Positions 43,387-52,503 of a DNA stretch of 64,000 nt are shown here, piece after piece. This DNA is from Planctomycetaceae bacterium (lineage in GTDB: Bacteria; Planctomycetota; Planctomycetia; Planctomycetales; Planctomycetaceae). The notes below the pieces were generated by a model. It did no database searches, was not told the DNA's origin, and saw nothing but the letters and a program-made list of their open reading frames with translations. Both the position numbers and the translations under genes were made by a program. How positions within the stretch are numbered: the first letter of the stretch is position 1; the number at the start of each line of letters is the position of its first letter. The DNA is taken from NCBI GenBank assembly GCA_017795105.1, contig CP051247.1:1550001-1614000 (forward strand), written 5' to 3'.

Positions 43387-44650
43387 GAGTACGAGCCAAC
43401 CTTCTCTTGATGTTTGCCTGGATGAAGAAGTAGTCGATCAGTGGGGCAAACACGTTGCCGAACAGAATCGCCAGCATAATCCCTTCCGGGAATGCCGGAT
43501 TAATGACACGGATAAGGATCGTCATGAAGCCGATCAGGAATCCATAAACCCACTTCCCGCCTTCTGAGAATGCGGCTGAAACTGGGTCGGTTGCCATGAA
43601 CACGGTGCCGAAGGCGAAGCCGCCGACCACCAGATGCCACCACGGCGGCATGGCGAACACGGCGTTGCTGTCGCTGCCGATCGCCCAGAGAGCAGCCGAG
43701 GTCGTCACGGCTCCGAGGACCACGGCGGCCATGATTCGCCAGGAACCGATGCCCGAGGCAATCAGAATCGCAGCTCCGATGACACAGGCCAGAGCCGAAG
43801 TCTCACCCATCGAACCGGGAATCACACCGAGAAATGCTTCGAACCAGCTGATGTTCAGCCCGCCATTGGTGACGGTGTTCGTCACGGCCGTCATTCCCAT
43901 CGGGATGTTGGCCGGATCGAGCGAGCCGAGCTGCCCCAGAGCGGTTGCTCCGGTGTAGCCATCGACCAGTTTGTAACCATCAGCAGCCACCCAGACTCGG
44001 TCGCCCGAGATCTGCGAGGGATACGCGAAGTACAGGAAGGCCCGAGCAGTGAGGGCGATATTCACGAAGTTCTTTCCGGTTCCACCGAAGACTTCTTTCG
44101 CCAGCACGACCGCGAACATGATGCCAATCGCGGCCTGCCACCAGGGCAAAGTCGGCGGCAGTGTCAGTGGATAAAGCATCCCGGTGACCAGGAAGCCTTC
44201 GTTAATCTCGTGACCACGGATACAGCTGAAGATCACTTCACAAAGTCCTCCGGCGATATTGGCCACGAGGAACAGCGGAATGAAGTACAACGCTCCGAGG
44301 ACGAAGTTCGAAATGTGATTATCCGGGTTAGCAGCCAGGCCGAGGGTCGACATGACCGAACCCCGCCAGCCTTCCGCAAACTCCAGCCCACCTGCATTCA
44401 GCACCAGATTGGCCTGATAACCGGTATTCCACATCGCCATGAGGATACACGGCCCGAGAGCGGCGACGACCGTAATCATCATTCGCTTCAGATCGAGCGA
44501 ATCCCGCACATGGGACGGACCCGTGGTCACTTCGCCCGGTGTGTAGAGAAACGTGTCTCCGGCTTCGTACAGCGGATAAAACGGCTCCAGCTTCCCCCCT
44601 TTGGTGAAGAGTGGATGCAAGTTATCCAAAAACTGCCGCAACGGTTTCAT
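43373..44650 (-). CDS. nqrB: Na+-NQR subunit B (covalent FMN)
   Basis: A 425-residue polytopic subunit. GHEINEGFLVTGMLYPLTLP and KEVFGGTGKNFVNIALTARA are typical NqrB segments. The FMN acceptor is the Thr of TGAT in DGYTGATALGQ. The subunit also forms much of the sodium path and the quinone site. It follows nqrA by 63 bp and overlaps nqrC. Confidence 0.96.
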   Translation of the reverse strand: MKPLRQFLDNLHPLFTKGGKLEPFYPLYEAGDTFLYTPGEVTTGPSHVRDSLDLKRMMITVVAALGPCILMAMWNTGYQANLVLNAGGLEFAEGWRGSVMSTLGLAANPDNHISNFVLGALYFIPLFLVANIAGGLCEVIFSCIRGHEINEGFLVTGMLYPLTLPPTLPWWQAAIGIMFAVVLAKEVFGGTGKNFVNIALTARAFLYFAYPSQISGDRVWVAADGYKLVDGYTGATALGQLGSLDPANIPMGMTAVTNTVTNGGLNISWFEAFLGVIPGSMGETSALACVIGAAILIASGIGSWRIMAAVVLGAVTTSAALWAIGSDSNAVFAMPPWWHLVVGGFAFGTVFMATDPVSAAFSEGGKWVYGFLIGFMTILIRVINPAFPEGIMLAILFGNVFAPLIDYFFIQANIKRRLARTHVPA

Positions 44651-44713
44651 AATGAATTTATTCCCAGACCGACTTGGCCTTACTTGAAGGAAAAACTGAT
44701 TTCCCGAAAGGGC

Positions 44714-46069
<1,356 letters not shown>

Positions 46070-46461
46070 CGTCCAGCAGCACTCCGCTTATGCAGTCGCA
46101 GCACGTCTCTGTGAGGGGTCAGGTCGGGTTTATAACACGTTCGTTGCGATGTGTGAATCAAACGATCGTGATGCACCGTGAATCGTCCGGAATTCGTCCG
46201 TTCGCCATCGCGAGCGTCCCCCGAGGCGCGACACATGGTAGTGTTTGAGACGCGGCGATGTGAGGGAATATCCGATGCGGCAAATTGCCGCAGAAATACT
46301 CACCGGCGTCGAAGCACGCTCTACTGGGGTGCGCAGATCAGACGATTTCGGGACAGAGTCCCGCCCGGATCTCGCCATTTCTTTCGCGGCAAACCGGCCG
46401 GGTCTGCGAAAGCCGGCCCGTTCGCCTCCAGCCGCCAGAGTACAGGGCGGCTCGTTACCGG
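46070..46461. other. Intergenic region upstream of nqrA
   Basis: No gene is supported on either strand. One small perfect hairpin is present (TGCGGCA 46276-46282, TGCCGCA 46286-46292). The region must contain the nqr promoter and the 3' end of the small Lys-rich gene; no promoter elements could be assigned with confidence. Confidence 0.4.
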
Positions 46462-46668
46462 CTACTTCTTCTTCGACTTGGGCGACTTCTTCGCTTTGGC
46501 TTTCGTGGTCTTTTTTTCCCCGGCCTTCGTCTTCTTTTCGGACTGCTTTTTGCCCGATTTCTTCGATTTGCCGGACTTCCCGCCGCCTTCTGCCGGATCG
46601 CCAAAAATCCGGTCCCAGCCACTCGAGAATTTCTTGCTTGTTCCGGTGTGAACTGTGTAACCCGTCAT
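46462..46668 (-). CDS. Small protein with Lys-rich tail
   Basis: A 68-residue protein. The first ~25 residues (GYTVHTGTSKKFSSGWDRIF) look like a folded, conserved head; the remaining ~40 are almost all Lys, Ser and Gly (KKSGKKQSEKKTKAG-like), similar to histone-H1 or ribosomal tails. It may bind nucleic acid. It is read from ATG 46668, with a GGGAG site 12 bases upstream, and lies 146 bp from the divergent xylose isomerase start. Confidence 0.65.
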   Translation of the reverse strand: MTGYTVHTGTSKKFSSGWDRIFGDPAEGGGKSGKSKKSGKKQSEKKTKAGEKKTTKAKAKKSPKSKKK

Positions 46669-46814
46669 GGTAATTACGACTCCCGACCTCGCTTGATTTT
46701 CGTATCGTGATACGTCACTGTTTTCAGAACTCCCATCGATAGCTGTGGATATCAGCTATGAGAGAAGGTTTCGACCAGAATATCAAGACTTTTCGCTGCG
46801 AACAGGATCACGCC

Positions 46815-48125
46815 ATGAGTTTCTTCCCCGATGTTCCCGAAGTGAAGTACGAAGGTCCGGAAAGCCGGAACCCGCTGGCGTTCAAGCACTACAACCCCGA
46901 GGAAGTCGTCGCTGGCAAGAAACTCAAGGATCTGCTTCGCTTCAGCGTCTGCTACTGGCACACTTTCCGCGGCACCGGCGGCGACCCGTTCGGCCCCGGC
47001 ACCATGGTTCGCCCCTGGGACGACGGTTCCGAATCGGTCGACAATGCTCTGAAGCGGGTCGATGTCGCCTTCGAATTCTTCCAGAAGCTCGGCGTCGACT
47101 ACTACTGCTTCCACGATCGCGACGTTTCTCCGGAAGGGTCCAGCCTCCGCGAAACCAATCAGAATCTCGACAAAATCGTCGCTCGACTGAAGGAAAATCA
47201 GGAATCGACCGGCATCAAGCTGCTCTGGGGCACGGCGAATCTCTTCTCCAATCCCCGCTACATGCACGGAGCAGCCACCAGCTGCAACGCCGATGCCTTC
47301 GCTTATGCGGCTTCTCAGGTCAAGAAGGCCATCGAAGTCACTCTCGAACTCGGCGGCGAGAACTACGTCTTCTGGGGCGGCCGTGAAGGCTACCAGAACC
47401 TCTACAACACCGACATGAAGCGTGAGCTCGACCATCTGGCCAGCTTCATGCACATGGCCAACGACTACGCCAAGAACATCGGCTTCAAAGGACAGTTCCT
47501 GTTTGAGCCGAAGCCGAAAGAGCCGACCAAGCACCAGTACGACTTCGACGTCGCCGCCTGCGTGAACTTCCTGCGTCAGTACGGCCTGACCGATATGGTG
47601 AAGATGAACATCGAAACCAACCACGCCACGCTTGCCGGTCACTCGATGTTCCACGAAATGGAGTACGCCCGCATTCAGAACATGCTTGGCAGCATCGACG
47701 CCAACACTGGCGACCTGCTTCTCGGCTGGGATACCGACCAGTTCCCGACCGACATCTACCTGACCACGCAGTGCATGCTCGTCATTCTGGCTCAGGGTGG
47801 TCTCGCCCCGGGCGGAATTAACTTCGACGCCAAGGTCCGCCGCGAAAGCTTCGAGCCGATCGATCTGTTCCACGCGCACATCGGCGGGATGGATGCCTTC
47901 GCCCGCGGAGCCAAAATCGCTGCCAAGATCCGCGAAGACGGCGTCCTCACCGACTTTGTCAAAGATCGCTACGCAAGCTACGACTCGGGCATCGGAGCCG
48001 AGATCGAATCGGGCAAAGCCAGCTTCGAAACCCTCGAGAAATACATGCTCGAAAAGGGCGAAGTCACGCCGAACAAGAGCGGTCGCCAGGAATACCTGGA
48101 GAACGTGATCAATATGTATGTCTAG
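46815..48125 (+). CDS. xylA: Xylose isomerase
   Basis: A 436-residue class II xylose isomerase, the usual length. CFHDRDV (His100, Asp103) is the proton-transfer pair, VFWGGREGYQNL the sugar/metal region, and EPKPKEPTKHQYDFD, ETNHATLAGH and GGINFDAKVRR supply the remaining metal ligands. It interconverts D-xylose and D-xylulose (also glucose and fructose) with two Mg or Mn. The frame is open 19 codons upstream, but ATG 46815 matches the family start and has AGGA before it. There is no xylulokinase or transporter next to it. Confidence 0.97.
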   Translation: MSFFPDVPEVKYEGPESRNPLAFKHYNPEEVVAGKKLKDLLRFSVCYWHTFRGTGGDPFGPGTMVRPWDDGSESVDNALKRVDVAFEFFQKLGVDYYCFHDRDVSPEGSSLRETNQNLDKIVARLKENQESTGIKLLWGTANLFSNPRYMHGAATSCNADAFAYAASQVKKAIEVTLELGGENYVFWGGREGYQNLYNTDMKRELDHLASFMHMANDYAKNIGFKGQFLFEPKPKEPTKHQYDFDVAACVNFLRQYGLTDMVKMNIETNHATLAGHSMFHEMEYARIQNMLGSIDANTGDLLLGWDTDQFPTDIYLTTQCMLVILAQGGLAPGGINFDAKVRRESFEPIDLFHAHIGGMDAFARGAKIAAKIREDGVLTDFVKDRYASYDSGIGAEIESGKASFETLEKYMLEKGEVTPNKSGRQEYLENVINMYV

Positions 48126-48155
48126 GCGTTAAACGCTGGGCGTTAGGAGCGAGCG

Positions 48156-49529
48156 ATGGGACAGCCGCGTTTTCGAGCGAATGTTGCGGTTGCCCTTCTC
48201 TCTCCTCCTGAATCCAGACGCCGTCTGGCCCTCGCCTGTACAACGATTCTGAGCCTGCTTTTCGCGGGCTCTTTTTCGTTTGGAGACGAACCGACGCTCC
48301 CCAGACCGGAGATGTTCTACGACACAGAGATCGTCGAGTCGGTGCATCTTGTCCCCATCGAGGACTGCGTGGAAGGGAGCGTCGAGAGTGCTCTGATCGT
48401 CGGCGATCGGCTCTTCCTCGCCGGCACTCGATGGAACAAGGAAGATACCCGGTACTGGATGATGGCCGTCACTCCCGACGGTCAGCGGGAGTGGTTTCAG
48501 TTACTGGCGGAACAACGTCACAACGTCGACTTCCTCCGCTCCATCACCCTCTTCGAGCATTGGCCGCCCTTTCGCAAGAAACAGAGCGCCCCGCAAATTG
48601 CATTCATCGGCCGTCGAGGGAACGACACGGAACTGACGTTCGTGGAACAGAACGGAATCGTGCGGGGCGAACAGCCGGTCGGTAATCTGGAAGAGACGAC
48701 CGGTGCGGTCGTGGTCAGCGACGATGAGATCTATCTGTTCGGTTCCGGCGAGTTCGATTCCGATGCTCTCGATCATTCCTGGATCGCCCGTTTGAACAAC
48801 CACGGCGGCCTCGTCTGGAAGCAGCCGATTCTGTTCGACGATCCTCCCAGCGAAGTTGGCAAACCGACCTTCCTCGACGCCCCGGGCAAACGACTCGGCG
48901 GGGACCGCATCCACGCCGGCACCATCCTGCCCGATGGGAGCATTGCCTTCATCGGCGAACATCGGTTTCTCACCAGCAAGTTCGGCACCGGCCCGTCCGA
49001 TCTCTTCACCATCCGCATCGATCGCGACGGAACCATCCTCGGACGCCAGACCCTCGCCGACCGCCGCCATTGCGGCCAGTCCCGCTCGACCATCGTGTCT
49101 TTCGATGGGACCATCTACACCCTGTCCACTCCAGAAGACTTCAACGATGTCGTACGAAACACGCACAGCTACACCATCGAACTGAACCGAGCAGGCCCCG
49201 ACGAAGACGCCGACTGGTCACAGCCCGTCATGACCGCATCAATGCTCTCCCACGGAAACGCCACCCTGGCCACCACAGGCAACCCCGACAACCCCCTGCT
49301 CATCGCCAGCTGCATCACTCGCGAACAAGGCCACCTGATTCAGCTGCAATTCCACGACGCCGAAGGCAAACTGCTCACCGTCTCCGAAGTCGGCATCAGC
49401 GATGAACTCTACTTCAACCCGGTGATCGCGATTCCACAGGAAGGTCATGTGGTGATCATCGCCCAGGGAAGCCGTCCGCGCGAAGAGGGCCCGAAGCAGA
49501 TCGCGATTCTGCGCGTGCGAACGGAGTAG
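48156..49529 (+). CDS. Exported protein of unknown function, propeller-like
   Basis: A 457-residue protein. A long N-terminal region with RRRLALACTTILSLLFAGSFSFG looks like a signal peptide with an extended n-region. The body repeats short strands with G-D/N-R patterns (LIVGDRLFLAGTRW, IYLFGSGEFDSDAL, SIAFIGEHRFLTSKF), suggesting a beta-propeller, but no named family is recognised. ATG 48156 has GGAG upstream. It starts 30 bp after xylA with a GGCGTTAG-type repeat between. Confidence 0.65.
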   Translation: MGQPRFRANVAVALLSPPESRRRLALACTTILSLLFAGSFSFGDEPTLPRPEMFYDTEIVESVHLVPIEDCVEGSVESALIVGDRLFLAGTRWNKEDTRYWMMAVTPDGQREWFQLLAEQRHNVDFLRSITLFEHWPPFRKKQSAPQIAFIGRRGNDTELTFVEQNGIVRGEQPVGNLEETTGAVVVSDDEIYLFGSGEFDSDALDHSWIARLNNHGGLVWKQPILFDDPPSEVGKPTFLDAPGKRLGGDRIHAGTILPDGSIAFIGEHRFLTSKFGTGPSDLFTIRIDRDGTILGRQTLADRRHCGQSRSTIVSFDGTIYTLSTPEDFNDVVRNTHSYTIELNRAGPDEDADWSQPVMTASMLSHGNATLATTGNPDNPLLIASCITREQGHLIQLQFHDAEGKLLTVSEVGISDELYFNPVIAIPQEGHVVIIAQGSRPREEGPKQIAILRVRTE

Positions 49530-49599
49530 GCTGTTTTGACAGTTTGAAGCCGTTGAGATCGGTTTTTAAGATTCACAGTAACAGCAGGAGAAAAATACG

Positions 49600-50490
49600 A
49601 TGAGCGGCAGCGATTTGGTGGAACTGCTCAAAGGTAAATATCAGTTTCATGTATGCGAGACTCAAGCTAAAGAACCACAATCTCATCTGCTCGATGATGG
49701 CCGCTTTGAAGTTGTAGCTTGTCTGTTTACCGAACACGGCAGGATCGCAGGCAAATTGTTCCTTGCAGAAATCGATGCTGGAGAGAATACCCTCTTGATC
49801 GGCTGGCACTTGAACACTTTGCGCGCTGGCTCTGCGCTGTTTTCCAGCCCTGATAAGAATGCTTCACACTTCATTGGACGTGCAACGGAGGATGGAGGAT
49901 TTGACGTCTTCGACGACTTTCGCACCTCATTGGAAAGTGATGGATTTCCAATTAAAGGGACAATCCCTCATTACGTGCTTTCGTTTGAGAACCGACCGCC
50001 CAGTGGTGAGAAGGTGTTTGAGTTTGCTTTTACTGGCACGGCTGAAGCCAGAAAACACATCGAATCCTGTTTAGGAGTGATTTGTGCCTCTCAGACGTTA
50101 GGGGGCGAGGGACGATATAAAGAAGCTCTCGAATGCGCATGTGAGGGGCATGATACCGTGTTCCTCCAATTTCCGATTCGAGAAGTCAACGGACAATGTA
50201 ATGTGAAAGCTGGATATAGTGGCCTCAACCTTTGGTCGTTGACTTCGTCTTCACTTAATGGTCTCGTCGAGAAAATCAAGCGTGAATTCGGACTGCGACC
50301 TGAGTACCACAAAGATCATGATGGAAATGACCAACTTACACTTTGGCTAGACCCAAAAGGTTCGACGGCGATTCCAGCAGTCATCTGTGGAATCGCCGTA
50401 CGAGACGGTCTTTTCGTGTTGGACACGTACACGTGGTGTTACGATTCCATAGATAATGTGCTATTCAAGGGTAAGAACTTGGTTGAATAA
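49600..50490 (+). CDS. Orphan protein with lower-GC coding sequence
   Basis: A 296-residue soluble protein with no signal peptide or recognised domain. It starts at ATG 49600 with AGGAG nine bases before, and is followed by a strong terminator. The base composition is clearly lower in GC than the flanks (the 60 bases from 49621 are about 38% GC) and codon choice differs (many AAA, TTT, GAT). It may have come by transfer. Several Trp/Cys/Gly-rich segments near the C-terminus (GIAVRDGLFVLDTYTWCYDS) suggest a compact fold. Confidence 0.7.
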   Translation: MSGSDLVELLKGKYQFHVCETQAKEPQSHLLDDGRFEVVACLFTEHGRIAGKLFLAEIDAGENTLLIGWHLNTLRAGSALFSSPDKNASHFIGRATEDGGFDVFDDFRTSLESDGFPIKGTIPHYVLSFENRPPSGEKVFEFAFTGTAEARKHIESCLGVICASQTLGGEGRYKEALECACEGHDTVFLQFPIREVNGQCNVKAGYSGLNLWSLTSSSLNGLVEKIKREFGLRPEYHKDHDGNDQLTLWLDPKGSTAIPAVICGIAVRDGLFVLDTYTWCYDSIDNVLFKGKNLVE

Positions 50491-50538
50491 CGGGTAGTGC
50501 AAGAAGGTTTGCGAATCCGTCCAGCAATTGAAGCGACT

Positions 50539-50571
50539 GACTCCTGCTGGGTTTCTGGCAGGAGTCTTTTT
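50539..50571 (+). terminator. Intrinsic terminator of the orphan gene
   Basis: Perfect 9-bp stem GACTCCTGC (50539-50547) / GCAGGAGTC (50558-50566) followed by five T residues. It sits between the orphan gene and the stop codon of the next, converging gene. Confidence 0.82.
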
Positions 50572-50573
50572 GA

Positions 50574-50915
50574 CTATTCGAATTCGTGAACCACTGCGTC
50601 CTCGACCTCGACTTCGTACCGTCCAGTCGCCTTATCGATCGTAACCAGAAACGTAGCGTATCCCTGATGTTCGTGATTTATGTCACTGCAACTGCTTGGG
50701 ACTGATTCCACAAATGCAACATCAATCTTTGCAATTATCTGCTCGTCAGTTTCATCATGAATATCTTTGGCCTCAGCGTAAGCATTATCAGGCCACCCGC
50801 CGAACCGCAGATACTCGTCCAGATAATCTGCCCACGAATGCTCGTCGGCTTCGGCGAAAATAAGCTCGTCTCTTTCTTCGGCAGTCTCTGTCTGCAGCGC
50901 TCTTGTGAAATTCAT
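50574..50915 (-). CDS. Small acidic protein of unknown function
   Basis: A 113-residue, strongly acidic protein (SWADYLDEYLRFGGWPDNAY, YEVEVEDAVVHEFE). No domain is recognised. ATG 50915 has AAGGA nine bases upstream; the frame continues nine codons further. Like the neighbour at 49600 it has a lower GC content than the rest of the window, so both may belong to one acquired segment. Confidence 0.65.
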   Translation of the reverse strand: MNFTRALQTETAEERDELIFAEADEHSWADYLDEYLRFGGWPDNAYAEAKDIHDETDEQIIAKIDVAFVESVPSSCSDINHEHQGYATFLVTIDKATGRYEVEVEDAVVHEFE

Positions 50916-51080
50916 GTGGCTGTTCCTTTCAAAAACCATCACGAATTCTACGCAAACACCGCTTCCTCGACACCGCCCAAAATTAGAAAATTGGCATCAC
51001 AGAAATTCAAGTATTTTGCCGCCAACCATGACTGTTCCCGAGGTGGCAAAAACCTGACGTCCTGCAAACTCCCAGACACC

Positions 51081-51212
51081 GGGTAGCCCCGATTGCTTCG
51101 CTACCGGGACCGACGCTGTCGGCAAGAGGTGGCAGAACTCACGAGACATTGAAAGCCGACCGAGCAACCTCTTGTGGCTTCGCCACCCCGGTTGAATCAA
51201 CCGGGGCTACCC
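51081..51212. repeat. 132-bp converging double-hairpin pair, copy 1
   Basis: The plus unit (51081-51130) begins GGGTAGCCCCGATTGC and contains hairpin CCGAC-GCT-GTCGG before CAAGAGGT. The minus unit (51212-51167) contains the 10-bp perfect stem CCCCGGTTGA / TCAACCGGGG and hairpin GTGGC-GAA-GCCAC before ACAAGAGGT. The spacer is 36 bp. The whole 132 bp matches the reverse complement of 61669-61800: 45 of 50 bases in one arm and 45 of 46 in the other. Confidence 0.85.
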
Positions 51213-51240
51213 GCTTTCCTCTCCTCGACGTCCTCGACAA

Positions 51241-51285
51241 GCCGCTTGTTGCTGCGCAATCCAGAGATCAATCTCTGGACCATCC
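51241..51285 (-). repeat. Double-hairpin repeat unit
   Basis: On the minus strand: GGATGG, hairpin TCCAGAGAT-TG-ATCTCTGGA, hairpin TTGC-GCA-GCAA, then CAAGCGGC. It is homologous to 2487-2533; the outer stem pair differs between the two copies on both sides, keeping the pairing. Confidence 0.75.
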
Positions 51286-51340
51286 CTGCGGAGAGGCCGC
51301 GCGGACGAAGTCCCCGCGCGGCCTAACGCCTAACGCCTGC

Positions 51341-52231
51341 TCAAGCCAGATTCTTCTTGAAGAACTCCACCGTGCGTTTCCAGCTCAGTTCGGCTGCGTC
51401 TTCGTCGTAGCGCGGCGTGGTGTCGTTGTGGAAGCCGTGGTTCACGCCTTCGTAAACGAACGCCTGGTAGTCGACGTTGTTCTCTTTGAGGGCCTTCTCA
51501 TAGGCGGGCCAGCCTTCATTAATTCGCGAATCGAGGCTGGCGTAGTGCAGGAGGAGATCGGCTTTGATCTTGGAGACGTCGGACGAATCGGGCTGGGAGC
51601 CGTAGTACGGGGCGGCTGCGTCGATGACATCGGGAATTCGCACGGCCAGGGCGTTGCAGACGCCGCCGCCGTAGCAGAAGCCGACGACGCCGACTTTGCC
51701 GTTGGACAGCTCATGCGTATCGAGCAGTTTCGCGGCTGCGATGAAGTCCTGCAGCATCTCTTCGGAATCCCGCTTCCGCTGCATCGTGCGGCCTTCGTCG
51801 TCATTCCCCGGGTAGCCGCCGAGGGGATAGAGAGCGTCCGGGCCGAATGCGAGGAATCCGGCTTTGCCGAGTCGACGGACCACATCTTTGATGTACGGAT
51901 TCAGCCCCCGGTTTTCATGAACGACCAGCACGGCGGGCAGCTTGCCGCTCGGTTTGGCGGGGCGAACGAGATAGCCGGCCATCTCCCCTGCTCCCTCGGG
52001 CGATTTGTACTTCAGCGTTTCGGTGTGAATGGCCGGATCATCGGGCTTCACCTGCTCGGCCCAGGCATAGTTGGGACTAATGGCGTTGATCAGCCCTTCG
52101 ACCGTCATACCGCCGACCGCGAACGCTCCAGCCGCCCGCACGAAATCCCGACGTGCAATCCGCCCGTGAGCGTAGTCGTCGTACAGATCGAGAAACTTCT
52201 GATCAAAATCCTGCGCCTTCTTACGATCCAT
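51341..52231 (-). CDS. Tat-exported dienelactone hydrolase-family protein
   Basis: A 296-residue protein with a Tat-like signal (ARRDFVRAAGAFAVGG) after a ~25-residue N-terminal extension. The nucleophile is Cys in GFCYGGG; HYASLDSRINEG supplies Asp and GVNHGFHND supplies His, completing the Cys-His-Asp triad of dienelactone hydrolases. VHENRGLNPYIKDVVRRL is also typical. The substrate is unknown. ATG 52231 follows AGGTG. Inverted GGCGTTAGGCGTTAG repeats lie just outside both ends of the gene. Confidence 0.88.
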   Translation of the reverse strand: MDRKKAQDFDQKFLDLYDDYAHGRIARRDFVRAAGAFAVGGMTVEGLINAISPNYAWAEQVKPDDPAIHTETLKYKSPEGAGEMAGYLVRPAKPSGKLPAVLVVHENRGLNPYIKDVVRRLGKAGFLAFGPDALYPLGGYPGNDDEGRTMQRKRDSEEMLQDFIAAAKLLDTHELSNGKVGVVGFCYGGGVCNALAVRIPDVIDAAAPYYGSQPDSSDVSKIKADLLLHYASLDSRINEGWPAYEKALKENNVDYQAFVYEGVNHGFHNDTTPRYDEDAAELSWKRTVEFFKKNLA

Positions 52232-52325
52232 TGCTGCACCTGTTTTCCGTAGAGAGTGTGGGATAGGTCGGCTCCAGATGTACAGTCTGCGGGATTCCTT
52301 ACGGATCTGCAATGAATCAGGCACT

Positions 52326-52406
52326 GGGCGTTAGGCGTTAGGGTTTTCATCAACGTTATTCATGCTCCCTAACGCCTAATGCCTCACGCCCAACGCCTAA
52401 CCCAGA
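52326..52406. repeat. GGCGTTAG repeat hairpin
   Basis: GGGCGTTAGGCGTTAGGG (52326-52343) and CCCTAACGCCTAATGCC (52364-52380) pair over 17 bases with one mismatch, and further CCCAACGCCTAACCC follows at 52392-52406. An inverted copy is at 51321-51337, beyond the other end of the dienelactone hydrolase gene. A related GGCGTTAAACGCTGGGCGTTAG tract (split at 48125-48146) follows xylA. Confidence 0.7.
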
Positions 52407-52503
52407 CTGGTTCCCGGTCGGAATCTCTGCTAATTTAACCCGCTTGCAGGGAACGGTTTGGGACGTTCCCCCGGAAATCCATCGACAGAGAGTGAAGAAG
52501 ACC

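Larger units (their letters stand above)
50916..51340. other. Intergenic region rich in hairpin repeats
   Basis: No gene is supported. It holds a 132-bp converging pair of double-hairpin units (51081-51212), a further single unit (51241-51285) and a GCCTAACGCCTAACGCC repeat (51321-51337) just beyond the stop codon of the dienelactone hydrolase. Confidence 0.65.

Noticed and set aside
49600..50915. Toxin-antitoxin pair
   Set aside because: The two genes converge instead of forming an operon, the proteins show no toxin or antitoxin motif, and the larger has its own terminator.
51081..51212. Insertion sequence with transposase
   Set aside because: The element is only 132 bp and has no open frame; no target-site duplication was recognised at either copy.
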